Below are positions 30,058 to 42,120 of a stretch of 64,000 nt of DNA, piece by piece. The notes beneath the pieces are model-generated. The model was given only the letters and a program-made list of their open reading frames with translations, did no database searches and had not been told where the DNA came from. The stretch comes from Verrucomicrobiales bacterium. GTDB taxonomy: Bacteria > Verrucomicrobiota > Verrucomicrobiia > Verrucomicrobiales > DEV007. Every line of letters begins with the position of its first letter. Position 1 is the stretch's first letter. Made by a program: the position numbers and the translations under genes. The DNA lies in NCBI GenBank assembly GCA_029210205.1, contig JARGOD010000011.1:1-64000 (forward strand). The letters are read 5' to 3'.

Positions 30058-30408
30058 ATGAAACACTTCGCTTTCTCCATAAGCATAGGACTGATCTCTT
30101 TAGCCATTTCCGGCTGCAACACAGTCGGTGACAATTCCTCCCTCGCGACAAGTCCTGACGCGCCTTCTTTCAAAGCGACAGCTGAGGCAGACCGGGAAGC
30201 CCGGCAAACTGATTCTTCGATCACACCTTACCCATTCAGGACTTGCGCGGTTCAGTTTCACAAACCGTTTAAAGATGGAAAGCCAAAGCACCGGCGCGTT
30301 TACAAAGGGCAGGAGGTTCTATTCTGCTGCACGCCATGCGTGAAGGCTTTCGATATGAATCCTGAACCTTACATGCCGAGGATTCTAGCAGCAGCGAATA
30401 GCCAGTAG
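30058..30408 (+). CDS. Lipoprotein with a YHS/TRASH-like cysteine cluster
   Basis: Lipobox LISLAISGC; CAVQFHKPFKDGKPKHRRVYKGQEVLFCCTPCVKAFDMNPEPYMPRIL. Confidence 0.7.
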   Translation: MKHFAFSISIGLISLAISGCNTVGDNSSLATSPDAPSFKATAEADREARQTDSSITPYPFRTCAVQFHKPFKDGKPKHRRVYKGQEVLFCCTPCVKAFDMNPEPYMPRILAAANSQ

Positions 30409-30420
30409 GTTGCGCTTCTT

Positions 30421-30768
30421 CTACCCGACGTATTGGGTCAGCATAACCTCATTTCCTTCCGGATCACGAATCGTGGCAAGGATAATGGGCTCTCCTTCGC
30501 GCTGCAAAGGCGAGGTCACCTCAGTCGCTCCCGCCTCTATCGCCACCCTAAACGAATCGGCGATGTCCGCATATTGAAGCGACAGGCCCGTTGATTTCGG
30601 AGTTCCGTCACCTCCCCCGTGAATCCCCAAAATAGCATCGCCGTGGGTCAATTCCGACCAGTAGGGCGAAACAATCTTTTCCTCAAATCCGAGAACATCT
30701 CGGTAAAATGCGACGGCTCGATCCATTTCGACCGCCTCAATCAAAAATTTAACGACCTGCGGTTTCAT
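30421..30768 (-). CDS. VOC/glyoxalase family protein
   Basis: MDRAVAFYRDVLGFEEKIVSPYWSELTHGDAILGIHGG...ATIRDPEGNEVMLTQYV. Confidence 0.88.
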   Translation of the reverse strand: MKPQVVKFLIEAVEMDRAVAFYRDVLGFEEKIVSPYWSELTHGDAILGIHGGGDGTPKSTGLSLQYADIADSFRVAIEAGATEVTSPLQREGEPIILATIRDPEGNEVMLTQYVG

Positions 30769-30781
30769 CAGGATCGAGGCT

Positions 30782-30819
30782 AAACAGGGTCAAGTCACCC
30801 AGTCAACCCTGTTGAATTC
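30782..30819. repeat. ACAGGGT/ACCCTGT 22-nt-offset element, copy A (inverted heptamers)
   Basis: AAACAGGGTCAAGTCACCCAGTCAACCCTGTTGAATTC; right 29 nt match copy B (42121-42160) at 23 of 29 positions. Confidence 0.75.
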
Positions 30820-30862
30820 TAAGTCTTGATCTTGATCCGCGCAGTCTCGCAGGAATCATGAT

Positions 30863-31156
30863 TCACTCTTGAGCCTCGACGTCGATGATGTCTGACTTCT
30901 CTTCATTTTTCTTTCTGCCGAAAAGTCCTCCGATGTCGACCCCGAAGTAAGCGAGGCAACTGATGAGGAGCGCAGCAGCGGCAGCTTCATCGAGATTTCC
31001 GACAACCGGAAGGTTATCAGGGATCAATTCGAGAAAGCCTGCGGTCGGGTTAAGGAGGTAAACGGCACTGAAAGCCCCTACTCCTCCGACAATGAGTGAA
31101 GTGATGACACTCCGTTTTTCCTTCACTTCTTCGTGAACAGCTTGTTCTTTTTCCAT
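30863..31156 (-). CDS. Small membrane protein of unknown function
   Basis: Hydrophobic segments SLIVGGVGAFSAVYLL and AAAAALLISCLAYFGV; divergent to nuoD. Confidence 0.65.
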   Translation of the reverse strand: MEKEQAVHEEVKEKRSVITSLIVGGVGAFSAVYLLNPTAGFLELIPDNLPVVGNLDEAAAAALLISCLAYFGVDIGGLFGRKKNEEKSDIIDVEAQE

Positions 31157-31238
31157 GGTTCGAATCCTCGCGGTTTTTGGTCAACGAAACGACTATAATC
31201 CGCTTCCCTTTTTATAACGTATCAACGGATGAAGGACT

Positions 31239-31256
31239 TTGTGAAATTTTTCACAA
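31239..31256. promoter_or_regulatory. Operator palindrome TTGTGAAATTTTTCACAA upstream of nuoD
   Basis: Identical 18-mer to 5682-5699; 95 nt upstream of nuoD ATG, about 40 nt downstream of a TATAAT at 31194-31199. Confidence 0.78.
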
Positions 31257-31350
31257 ACTCACCTTGAAACTCCAAAACGGCGCACCGATACTCGAATTTC
31301 TTCGGAGACCGATAGGTAATCGAAACGACGATCGCGACTCCCCTCCTGCC

Positions 31351-32616
31351 ATGGCCACGACAACGAAAGAGCTCGAAATTCAGGACACTGCTGCACGCGC
31401 TGCTGCAGCGTCCGAGCTTGAGGGCTATCAGCAAACCACCGATGACCTCGTCGGTGAAAAACTGACCCTGAACATGGGTCCTTCCCACCCGGCGACTCAC
31501 GGGGTGCTTCGCATCGTCCTTGAACTTGACGGGGAAGTAATCACCAAGGCCGACCCCGACGTGGGTTATCTGCATCGCGGCGATGAGAAGATCGCCGAGA
31601 ACATGCAGTATAATCAATTCGTCCCCTACACGGACCGCCTCGATTACCTCGCACCTCTCGCCAACAACGTCGCCTACGCACTCGCCGTGGAAAAACTAAT
31701 GGGGTGGGAACTCCCCGCCCGCGGCCAGACGATCCGCACCATTTCCTGCGAAATGGCCCGCATCTCCGCCCACCTTCTCGGCATCGGAGCCTACGCCATG
31801 GATGTCGGGGCGATGACCGTCTTCCTCTACACTTTCACGCAGCGCGAATCGATCTACAACCTCTGTGAGTTGCTCACCGGTGCCCGTTTCACGACCAGCT
31901 TCACCCGGGTTGGCGGCCAGATTCGCGATCTTCCCGAGGGATTCACCGGGCAACTCAGCAAGTTCTGCGACGAGTTTATCCCGGCACTGGATGAAATCGA
32001 TACCCTCCTGACCCGGAACAAGATCTTTCTCGACCGAACGCGTGATATCGGCGTGATCTCCAAAGAAGATGCCATCGCCTGGGGATTGAGCGGGCCGAAC
32101 CTTCGCGGCTCCGGTGTCGAGCACGACCTTCGCAAAGCGAACCCCTATCTCGACTACGCGAATTACGATTTCGACATTCCGATCGGTGAGCACGGCGACT
32201 GTTATGATCGCTACCTCGTCCGCATGGAGGAAATGCGCCAAAGCGTCCGCATTCTGAAGCAGGCCATCAAAAATCTTCCTGACGGCCCCATTAACGTGGT
32301 CGACTGCAAGCAGAAGCTTCCGGAGAAAGAGCGGGTCCTCATGAGCATGGAGGAACTCATTCATCACTTTATTCTCGTCACCGAAGGCCTCGATGCACCG
32401 GCAGGCGAAGTCTACTTCGGGGCGGAAAACCCGAAAGGCGAACTTGGTTTTTACATCCACTCCAAAGGCGGTGGCGTTCCCTACCGCCTCAAGATTCGCG
32501 CCCCCTCTTTTGTGAACCTGAGCATCCTGCCGAAACTCCTTGAAGGCAACATGATGAGTGACACCGTGGCAATCCTCGGCAGTCTCGACTTCGTCATGGG
32601 TGAATGTGACCGCTAA
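31351..32616 (+). CDS. nuoD: NADH-quinone oxidoreductase subunit D
   Basis: LTLNMGPSHPATHGVLRIVLELDGE, VGYLHRGDEKIAE, SEMARI-like region, VDCKQKLPEKERV, GELGFYIHSKGGGVPYRLKIRAPSFVNL. Confidence 0.97.
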   Translation: MATTTKELEIQDTAARAAAASELEGYQQTTDDLVGEKLTLNMGPSHPATHGVLRIVLELDGEVITKADPDVGYLHRGDEKIAENMQYNQFVPYTDRLDYLAPLANNVAYALAVEKLMGWELPARGQTIRTISCEMARISAHLLGIGAYAMDVGAMTVFLYTFTQRESIYNLCELLTGARFTTSFTRVGGQIRDLPEGFTGQLSKFCDEFIPALDEIDTLLTRNKIFLDRTRDIGVISKEDAIAWGLSGPNLRGSGVEHDLRKANPYLDYANYDFDIPIGEHGDCYDRYLVRMEEMRQSVRILKQAIKNLPDGPINVVDCKQKLPEKERVLMSMEELIHHFILVTEGLDAPAGEVYFGAENPKGELGFYIHSKGGGVPYRLKIRAPSFVNLSILPKLLEGNMMSDTVAILGSLDFVMGECDR

Positions 32617-32627
32617 TTTTCCTGACC

Positions 32628-33122
32628 ATGTCTTTCGCTGTCCCATCCGATCTGGAAAAAGAAATTGATGACCGCATCACTCACTATCCGGTGAGCAAAC
32701 GGTCTGCCGTCCTTCCGGTCCTTCACGCCCTCCAGCATCACTTTGGCTTCATCGAAGAAGATGCCGTCGAATGGGCTGCTGCTAAACTTGAGCTTGAGCC
32801 GATCCAGGTTCTCGAAGTCGTCACTTTTTATCCCGGCTTCCGTCAGTCTGCTCCCGGCAAATGCCACATCCGCGTTTGCCGCACCCTCAGCTGCGCCATG
32901 GCGGGCAGCTACGAGTTGATGGACAGCATCTGCGAGAAAGCAGGGATCGACCGCTCCGGAGTGACCCACCACAACCCGATCGCCGTGAGCGACGACGGAA
33001 AGTTCAGTATCGAGTTCGCCGAGTGCCTCGCGAGCTGTGGCACCGGACCGGTTTGCCTCATGGGCGATGATTTCCACGAAGCGGTCACGGACGTCGACGG
33101 ACTCCTCAGCCAGTATAAGTAA
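32628..33122 (+). CDS. nuoE: NADH-quinone oxidoreductase subunit E
   Basis: AVLPVLHALQHHFGFI, EVVTFYPGFRQSAPGKCHIRVCRTLSCAMAG, AECLASCGTGPVCLMG. Confidence 0.96.
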   Translation: MSFAVPSDLEKEIDDRITHYPVSKRSAVLPVLHALQHHFGFIEEDAVEWAAAKLELEPIQVLEVVTFYPGFRQSAPGKCHIRVCRTLSCAMAGSYELMDSICEKAGIDRSGVTHHNPIAVSDDGKFSIEFAECLASCGTGPVCLMGDDFHEAVTDVDGLLSQYK

Positions 33123-33126
33123 TTCT

Positions 33127-34520
<1,394 letters not shown>

Positions 34521-34524
<4 letters not shown>

Positions 34525-36233
34525 GCGAAGAAAAATCCGATTTGATAGACGTCCAGATCAACGGGGAATGGCATTCCTTCCCTAAAGGGACACGCATGAT
34601 CGAAGCCTGCCGCGAGGCCGGAGTCGAAGTGCCGCATTACTGCTATCACCCCAAGCTGACCTCGCCCGGCAACTGTCGCATGTGCCTCGTCGAAATGGGG
34701 ATGCCGCCACGCCCGCGTCCCGGCGAAGACCCGCCCGAGCCGGACGAGGACGGTCACCTTCCGATCTCCTGGATCCCGCGTCCCGCGATCGCCTGTGCGA
34801 ACACGATCGCTCCGAACATGGGCATCAACACGGAAAGTGCGATGACCGAGGAGTGTCGCAAAGGAGTCATGGAACTCCTCCTTGCGAATCACCCACTCGA
34901 TTGCCCGATCTGCGACCAGGCCGGTGAGTGTTCCCTTCAGGAATTCAGCGTTGAGCACGGAAAAGGTGAATCCCGCTTCCGTGAGCAGAAGGTCAAGAAA
35001 CCGAAAAACGTTGAAGTTGGTCCCCGCATCCGTCTCGACGACGAGCGATGCATCATGTGCAGTCGCTGTGTTCGGTTCACCGATGAAATTGCGGACGATC
35101 CCGTCCTCGGTTTCACGGATCGTGGCAGCCACACCGTTCTCACGGTTTATCCGGGCCGCGAACTGGCAAACAATTACTCGCTCAACACCGTCGACATTTG
35201 CCCCGTCGGAGCGTTGACCTCCAACGACTTCCGATTCCAGATGCGTGTCTGGTTCATGAAGGAAACCAAGACCATCGACGTGAACTGCGCGACCGGTGCC
35301 AATGTCACCGTCTACAGCCGCGAGGACAAAATTTACCGCATTACCCCGCGTCAGAACAACGACGTGAACTCCGACTGGATGCCCGATTCTCACCGTCTTA
35401 ACTTCCACTGGATCGAAAGCGACGCCCGTCTCACCGATCCTCTCGTGAAAAAGGGAGACACCCACAAGCAAGCGACCTGGCAGGAGGCTGTCGCGACCTC
35501 AGCAGACGCGCTTGCGAGCCTCGAAGGCAGCGAAATCGCCGTGATCGCTTCGGCACGGATGACAAATGAGGAACTCCTCATGACAAATCGTCTCGTCAAA
35601 CACCTCGGAGCCGGACACGTCGACACCGTTACTCGCACTGGTGAAGCAGACGGCTACCTCATTTCCGCTGATCGCAATCCGAACACGAACGGCGTGAAAC
35701 TCGTTCTCGGACTCGACGATCCCGGTTCGCAGATCGACGCGATCAAAGAAGGCATCGAGCAGGGCCGCATCAAAGCCATCATCGCCCTTCAGGAAAATCT
35801 CGTCGAGGACGCCGACTTCAGCGCTGACCTTCTCGGGAAGCTCGATTTCCTTCTCACGAGCTACCCGCTCGCGAACCCGACCGCCGATGTTGCGCACGTT
35901 GTCCTCCCGAGTGCCGGTTGGGCCGAGAAGTCGGGCACAATGATTAACGTGACCGGTCGTCTCCAGCGTCTCAACCAAGTCATCGACGGCCCCGGCCAAA
36001 CCCTCGAATCCTGGGAGATCATCCGTGACCTCATCCAGGCTACCGGCGGTGGCAACGGCATCTACGCGGTGAATGACATCTTTAAACAGCTGACACAGGA
36101 AGTGTCAGAATTCGAAGGCCTCACCTGGGGTCAAATCGGTGATCTGGGTATTCCCCTCATTGAAACCGGTGAAACGATTCCTCTCCTTGAACGCGAGGCG
36201 GAGCGAAAAGCCAAGGGTCTTATCGTAGGCTGA
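34521..36233 (+). CDS. nuoG: NADH-quinone oxidoreductase subunit G (short form, 570 aa)
   Basis: HYCYHPKLTSPGNCRMCLVEMG, DCPICDQAGECSLQEF, CIMCSRCVRFTDEI, DICPVGALTSNDFRF. Confidence 0.95.
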
Positions 36234-36246
36234 CCGACTTATTTTC

Positions 36247-37326
36247 ATGGATTGGCAAATCATCATCGCAGCGTCTATCAAGGTCGTGGTCTTCGTGTTT
36301 CTCGTGACACTTCCACTCGTCGCCATGTCGGTGTGGGCTGAGCGCCGCGTCAGTGCTGCGATTCAGGACCGCGTCGGACCAAACCGCGTCGGACCGGCGG
36401 GACTGCTTCAGGCAGTCGCCGACGGCATCAAATTCCTTCTCAAAGAGGACTTCACGCCAAATCACGTTCGCAAAGGCTACTTCTGGCTTGCCCCGGCGCT
36501 CGTCATGGTCCCGGCCCTGATGACTTCTGCGGTGCTTCCTTTCGGCAGCTCCCTCTTCGGTGAGAAAATGGTCATCGCTGACCTCGATGTCGGACCGCTC
36601 TTCGTTTTCGCCGTCGCTTCCCTTTCTGTTTACGGCATCGTCCTTGCGGGCTGGGCTTCCAATTCGAAATACCCATTCCTCGGGGGCGTTCGCTCGACGA
36701 GCCAGATGATCTCCTACGAGATTTCGCTTGGCCTCTCCGTTGTTCCGCTCATCATGATTTACGGTGAGTTGAATCTCAGCAGCATCGTTCTCTATCAGGC
36801 GCAAAACGGCTGGGCGCTTCTCCCGCTTTGGGGTGACGGCCTCAGCCTCAAAGGATTTCTCCTCTTCATCCCGATCCTGATCTCGTTCGTCGTCTTCATG
36901 ACCTCGATGTTCGCGGAAACGAACCGACTTCCTTTCGACCTTCCTGAGTGTGAAACCGAGCTCGTGGCTGGTTACCACACGGAATACAGTTCGATGAAGT
37001 TCGCGCTTTTCTTTCTCGGCGAATACGCTGCGATGATCATCGGTTCCGGCCTCGCCGTGACTCTCTTTCTCGGCGGATGGAGTCTCCCCTTCGGCTGGCT
37101 CACCCCGGAGAGCGCCGACGCGGTCGTGCCGTGGTGGCATGGCCTCATCCACATCGGAACTTTCTTCGCGAAAGTGATCCTCCTCATCCTTTTCTTCATC
37201 GTGATCCGCTGGACCCTTCCGCGTTTCCGCTACGACCAGCTCATGCGACTCGGCTGGGTCTTCTTCTTTGAAATCGCTCTGTTTAATGTCGTCCTGACCG
37301 CACTCCTCATGTGGTGGCTCGCCTGA
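36247..37326 (+). CDS. nuoH: NADH-quinone oxidoreductase subunit H
   Basis: ERRVSAAIQDRVGPNRVGPAGLLQAVADGIKFLLKEDFTP, ETNRLPFDLPECETELVAGYHTEYSSMKFALFFLGEY. Confidence 0.97.
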   Translation: MDWQIIIAASIKVVVFVFLVTLPLVAMSVWAERRVSAAIQDRVGPNRVGPAGLLQAVADGIKFLLKEDFTPNHVRKGYFWLAPALVMVPALMTSAVLPFGSSLFGEKMVIADLDVGPLFVFAVASLSVYGIVLAGWASNSKYPFLGGVRSTSQMISYEISLGLSVVPLIMIYGELNLSSIVLYQAQNGWALLPLWGDGLSLKGFLLFIPILISFVVFMTSMFAETNRLPFDLPECETELVAGYHTEYSSMKFALFFLGEYAAMIIGSGLAVTLFLGGWSLPFGWLTPESADAVVPWWHGLIHIGTFFAKVILLILFFIVIRWTLPRFRYDQLMRLGWVFFFEIALFNVVLTALLMWWLA

Positions 37327-37354
37327 AACTTTCGAATCCTTCCTCCCTGAACTC

Positions 37355-37885
37355 ATGGCTATCGTCGTAAAACGTCCAAAACTGAAATGGTGGGAACAGC
37401 TCTACATTCCCGGCATCATCTCCGGAATGCGAGTGACTCTCGGCCACTTTATCAAAATCGTGTCCGGGAAGAAAAAGGTCACGATGCAGTATCCCGAGGA
37501 GAAGTGGGACGAGCATCTCCCCGAGCATTACCGCGGAGCCCCCGCTCTGGTGAAGGACGAGCAGGACCGTGAACGCTGTGTCGCCTGCCAGCTCTGCGAA
37601 TTCATCTGCCCGCCACGTGCGATCACGATCAAACCGGAAGAAATTCCCAGCGACGACAAGTGGGCCAAGGTGGAGAAGCGCCCCAAAGCGTTCGACATCG
37701 ACATGATCCGCTGTATTTATTGCGGCCTCTGCGAAGAGGTTTGCCCGGAGCAGGCCATCTATCTCCGCAAAGATTACGCCATCACCGGCACAAGCCGTGA
37801 AGAGATGGTTCACGATAAAGACAGACTCTACGAGATCGGCGGCGTCCGCGTCGGCCTCGTGAATAAGTGGAACGAGCTTAAATGA
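37355..37885 (+). CDS. nuoI: NADH-quinone oxidoreductase subunit I
   Basis: Two 4Fe-4S motifs CVACQLCEFICPPRAI and CIYCGLCEEVCPEQAI. Confidence 0.96.
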   Translation: MAIVVKRPKLKWWEQLYIPGIISGMRVTLGHFIKIVSGKKKVTMQYPEEKWDEHLPEHYRGAPALVKDEQDRERCVACQLCEFICPPRAITIKPEEIPSDDKWAKVEKRPKAFDIDMIRCIYCGLCEEVCPEQAIYLRKDYAITGTSREEMVHDKDRLYEIGGVRVGLVNKWNELK

Positions 37886-38391
37886 CTTTCCTTTTTTACA
37901 TCTTTGCCGCTCTTGCCCTTGTTGGCGGAATTGGAGTTGTCGTAAACCGAAATCCTGTTTCGGCAGCGTTTGCGATGATCCTTTCTTTCCTCGGATTGGC
38001 GGCACTGTTTATCCAGCTCGACGCCTATCTCGTCGGCGTTCTGCAAATCCTCGTCTACGCCGGAGCGATCATGGTGCTGTTTATCTTTATCATCATGCTC
38101 CTTGATGTGCAGGCTGAGGAAAAACGCCGCTTCCCTCTCTTCAACATTTTAGGGGCCGGTGGCGTTGCGGTCGCTTTTGGTGCGCTCCTCCTTGTGATCC
38201 TTAAACGCAGTGAGGTCGGAACCGCCTCCATCCCTCCGATCGAGCCCCTCGAGGGACCGGGCACGTCTGACGTGCATCGTATTGGTGAACTCCTTTTCAG
38301 TCAGTATTGGTTCCCGATCCAGGTGGTCGGGGTTCTCCTCTTAGTCGCTACGATCGGAGTGGTGGTTCTCAGTAAGAAAGAACTGAAGTAA
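37882..38391 (+). CDS. nuoJ: NADH-quinone oxidoreductase subunit J
   Basis: NPVSAAFAMILSFLGLAALFIQLDAYLVGVLQILVYAGAIMVLFIFIIMLLD. Confidence 0.95.
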   Translation: MTFLFYIFAALALVGGIGVVVNRNPVSAAFAMILSFLGLAALFIQLDAYLVGVLQILVYAGAIMVLFIFIIMLLDVQAEEKRRFPLFNILGAGGVAVAFGALLLVILKRSEVGTASIPPIEPLEGPGTSDVHRIGELLFSQYWFPIQVVGVLLLVATIGVVVLSKKELK

Positions 38392-38420
38392 AACTGACTT
38401 GAACGCTTGTTTGTGACTGT

Positions 38421-38747
38421 ATGGAAACCGCTATCACCCTGAACCACTTTCTCTTCGTCAGCGGAGTGTTGTTTGCGATTGGACTCGCCGGTGTTCTCGT
38501 GCGTCGCAATCTCATCATCATCTTTATGTGCCTCGAGTTGATGCTCGCGGCAGCCAACCTGACGCTCGTTGCTTTCTCCCGCTTCAACCTCAAAGACGGC
38601 CAGCCGGATTACGAAGGGCACGTCCTCCTCTTTTTTATCATCACCGTCGCGGCTGCTGAAGTCGCGGTGGGTCTCGCCATCATTGTGGCGCTCTTCCGTT
38701 CCAAAGGAACCACTGACGTCACGAAAGTGGACACGATGAAATACTAA
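38421..38747 (+). CDS. nuoK: NADH-quinone oxidoreductase subunit K
   Basis: [63 protein letters not shown]. Confidence 0.96.
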   Translation: METAITLNHFLFVSGVLFAIGLAGVLVRRNLIIIFMCLELMLAAANLTLVAFSRFNLKDGQPDYEGHVLLFFIITVAAAEVAVGLAIIVALFRSKGTTDVTKVDTMKY

Positions 38748-38769
38748 GACTTTCGACCGCTTGTTTTTA

Positions 38770-40587
38770 ATGGATGTGAATACCACCGCCTGGACCGTTC
38801 TTCTGCTGCCGCTCATTGTGGCCGCCTTGATCGTTGTCGGCCTTAAACGCTCGCCCGGACTCTCTTCACTTCTTTCGACAGGGTCTGCGCTCATCACTTT
38901 TATCCTCTGCGTTATTCTTGCCGGTGGCGAAGGCGGTGACGTGAAGGCCTTCCCATGGATTGACATGGGTGATCTCTTTCGTGTCGAGATCGGCTTCCAA
39001 CTCGATGAACTGAGCCGTGGCATGATGCTGATTGTGACCTCAATCGGCCTCCTCGTTCACATTTTCTCACTCGCCTACATGAAGGACGACAAGGGAAAGG
39101 CCCGCTACTTTGCCGGTCTTTCGCTCTTCATGTTCTCCATGACCGGAATCGTCCTCGCGAACAACTTCGTGATGATGTTCATCTTCTGGGAACTGGTTGG
39201 CGTCAGCTCCTACATTCTCATCGGCCACTGGTTCCACAAAGAGTCGGCTGCCGATGCCGCCAAGAAGGCGTTCCTTACGAACAAGATCGGCGACTTCGGT
39301 TTCATGATCGGGATTCTCCTCGTTTGGGTCCTCACCGGTTCGATCTACTTTGAGGAAATCAAAGAAGCAGTCGGCGGCGTCACGAACATGGTTCTCCTCA
39401 ACATCGCGGTTCTCTGTGTCTTCTGCGGTGCGATCGGAAAATCAGCTCAGCTTCCGCTTCACGTCTGGCTTCCCGACGCGATGGAAGGCCCCACGCCGGT
39501 TTCCGCTCTCATCCACGCAGCGACGATGGTCGCAGCGGGTGTCTTCATGCTCGCCCGCGTTGTCTTCCTTATCGAGGCGACTGAGATCGCCGCACAATGG
39601 ATTTCCTGGATCGGTGCCGCGACCGCAGTTGTTGCTGCGCTCATGGCGCTGCAACAAAACGACATCAAGCGCATCCTCGCTTACTCGACGCTATCTCAGC
39701 TCGGCTACATGGTCATGGCACAGGGCATTGCTCACGGCGGCAGCGACGCCGGCATGTTCCATCTCTACACTCACGCCTTTTTCAAAGCGCTTCTCTTCCT
39801 CGGCTCCGGAGCGGTCATTTACGCCTGCCACCACGAACAGGACATCTGGAAGATGGGTGGTCTACGCAAGAAGATGCCGATTACCTTCGTCACTTTTGCA
39901 CTGGGGACCGCAGCTCTCATCGCGGTTCCTTTCACGAGTGGTTTCTGGAGTAAGGAAATGATCCTCGAAACGGCCTACCACGAGGGAGCAATGTTCCCTT
40001 ACGTCTGCGGAATCATCGTCGCTTTCCTCACTCCCTTCTACATGACCCGCCTCGTCATCGTTGCTTTCTTTGGAAAAAATCGCACGAAGGATGCCGATCA
40101 CGCCAAAGAGGTTGGACCTCTCATGTGGGCTCCACTCGCGATCCTTGCGGTGATGGCCATATTCTCTGCCTACAAGCCGGTTTCCGGTCCGCTTCTCGCA
40201 ACAGGATATGGAAGCTTAAGCCACCTCGTTGAGCATTTCGGGCTTACTGCAATTCTCTCACTCACCGGCCTCGCAGTTGGAGTCATCGGCGCGATCTTCC
40301 TCTACAAAGGCAGAGACAGCGATCCGATCAGCATCCCGCTCTTCGCGAATCGTTTCTACATCGACGAGCTCTACATTGGCCTCGTCCGGATCTTTCAGGA
40401 TGCTGTCGCCGCCGTCCTCGACATCGTCGACCGATTCATCATCGATCCTCTCGTGGTTCGCCTCCCTGCCCTCGCCGCGATGGGCGCGGGATCGTTCCTT
40501 CGTGTCTTTCAAATTGGCAACGTTCAGTCTTACGCGCTTTTCTTCGGCATCGCGGTGATTGCTCTGATCCTTTTCCTCATTCTCTAA
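38770..40587 (+). CDS. nuoL: NADH-quinone oxidoreductase subunit L
   Basis: FWELVGVSSYILIGHWFHKESAADAAKKAFLTNKIGDFGFMIGI, LPLHVWLPDAMEGPTPVSALIHAATMVAAGVFMLAR, KRILAYSTLSQLGYM. Confidence 0.97.
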   Translation: MDVNTTAWTVLLLPLIVAALIVVGLKRSPGLSSLLSTGSALITFILCVILAGGEGGDVKAFPWIDMGDLFRVEIGFQLDELSRGMMLIVTSIGLLVHIFSLAYMKDDKGKARYFAGLSLFMFSMTGIVLANNFVMMFIFWELVGVSSYILIGHWFHKESAADAAKKAFLTNKIGDFGFMIGILLVWVLTGSIYFEEIKEAVGGVTNMVLLNIAVLCVFCGAIGKSAQLPLHVWLPDAMEGPTPVSALIHAATMVAAGVFMLARVVFLIEATEIAAQWISWIGAATAVVAALMALQQNDIKRILAYSTLSQLGYMVMAQGIAHGGSDAGMFHLYTHAFFKALLFLGSGAVIYACHHEQDIWKMGGLRKKMPITFVTFALGTAALIAVPFTSGFWSKEMILETAYHEGAMFPYVCGIIVAFLTPFYMTRLVIVAFFGKNRTKDADHAKEVGPLMWAPLAILAVMAIFSAYKPVSGPLLATGYGSLSHLVEHFGLTAILSLTGLAVGVIGAIFLYKGRDSDPISIPLFANRFYIDELYIGLVRIFQDAVAAVLDIVDRFIIDPLVVRLPALAAMGAGSFLRVFQIGNVQSYALFFGIAVIALILFLIL

Positions 40588-40611
40588 CTGAACTTTTTCC
40601 CCGGAAACACC

Positions 40612-42120
40612 GTGAGTATCATCCTCGAAATCATCGTTTTCCTGCCCCTGATCGCTGCCATTGCGATTGGACTCGGGGCACCGGCACGCTTCTCAGCATT
40701 GGGAACTGCAGCTATTACTCTGCTCCTCACTCTCATCGTTGCAGTCCGGTTCGACACGAACGTTGAAGGCTCGTTTCAGTTCGCTTCGTCGCGCACCTTG
40801 CTCGACATGGAAGGCTTCCCAACTCTAAGCCTTGCCTTCGGAATTGATGGCATCAGCCTCGTTCTCCTGCTCCTCGCCACGCTCGTCATGCTGGCCGCAG
40901 TTCTTGTTTCTCCTCAGGAGCGCGAAATAAAAGGCAGTTCGAAACTCTACTACCTTTCACTTCTACTTATCGGCGGTGGTGCCATCGGTGCTTTCACGGC
41001 AACGGATCTTTTCTTTCTCTACGCGTTCCACGAGCTCGCTTTGATTCCGACCTTTCTTATGATCGGCATTTTTGGACACGGCGAGAATCGCGTCCGCACC
41101 GCCTGGACTATTACCATTTACCTTGGGATAGGCAGCTTAATCCTTCTCGTCGGACTCATTATGGCGGTCTTCGCACTCGGAGGCTCGACCTTTGCGATCG
41201 CTGACCTCATTGCTCTGGCAAAGAGTCCTGAGACTGGCATCGCGACAGAACAACAGACGTGGATCTTCGCCTTTCTTCTCGTCGGGTTTGGCATCCTTGT
41301 TTCCCTCTTCCCGTTTCACAGCTGGGCAGCTCCGGCTTACGCGGAAGCCCCTGCTCCTGTTGCGATGTTACATGCCGGTGTCCTGAAAAAATTCGGTCTC
41401 TACGGACTCATTCGCATCGCGATGCCGCTTGCACCGGAAGGCATGGCGGCATGGTTGAACGTCATTCTCGTCCTCCTCTTGGGAAATATCATCTACATCG
41501 GACTCGTCACTGTCGCGCAGAAGAAACTCGACCGCATGCTTGGTTACTCCAGCGTCATGCACATGGGCTATGTCTTCCTTGGGCTCGCAGCGATGAACCA
41601 ACTTGGCGTTTCCGGAGCAGTCCTCCTCATGTTCGCTCACGGAGTTTCCATCGCCCTCCTCTTCGGACTCTGCGGTTGGATCCGTGAAAAATACAACACC
41701 GTTCATTTCGAAGAACTGGGCGGCATCGCAAGCCACCTACCGAAACTGGGCCTTTTATTTGCCTTCGCCGCGTTTGCCTCTGCCGGCCTCCCCGGCTTTG
41801 CAAACTTCGCTGCTGAGGTTTCTGTTTTCTTTGGAGCGTTTAAAGACACCGCGGAATCGCTAGGTTGGCTCCAGTGGACAACGATCATCGCGCTATGGGG
41901 TGTCGTCATTTCTGCTGTCTACATGCTCCGTGCTTTCCGCAGCCTTTTCATGGGACCGCCCATGGAAAAAATGGCATCCCCCGATGAGCTCACGATGAAG
42001 GAGCGCCTCCCTCACTTTTTGCTCCTCGCAACGCTGATAGCCGTGGGCTTCGTCCCCGAACTTTTGAACCAGTTTATCCGCCCCGCCGTGGAAGGACTTT
42101 TCCTCCTCACTGCCGGATGA
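40612..42120 (+). CDS. nuoM: NADH-quinone oxidoreductase subunit M
   Basis: FLYAFHELALIPTFLMIGIFG, FHSWAAPAYAEAPAPVAMLHAGVLKKFGLYGLIRIAMP, DRMLGYSSVMHMGYVFLGLA; GTG start. Confidence 0.96.
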   Translation: MSIILEIIVFLPLIAAIAIGLGAPARFSALGTAAITLLLTLIVAVRFDTNVEGSFQFASSRTLLDMEGFPTLSLAFGIDGISLVLLLLATLVMLAAVLVSPQEREIKGSSKLYYLSLLLIGGGAIGAFTATDLFFLYAFHELALIPTFLMIGIFGHGENRVRTAWTITIYLGIGSLILLVGLIMAVFALGGSTFAIADLIALAKSPETGIATEQQTWIFAFLLVGFGILVSLFPFHSWAAPAYAEAPAPVAMLHAGVLKKFGLYGLIRIAMPLAPEGMAAWLNVILVLLLGNIIYIGLVTVAQKKLDRMLGYSSVMHMGYVFLGLAAMNQLGVSGAVLLMFAHGVSIALLFGLCGWIREKYNTVHFEELGGIASHLPKLGLLFAFAAFASAGLPGFANFAAEVSVFFGAFKDTAESLGWLQWTTIIALWGVVISAVYMLRAFRSLFMGPPMEKMASPDELTMKERLPHFLLLATLIAVGFVPELLNQFIRPAVEGLFLLTAG

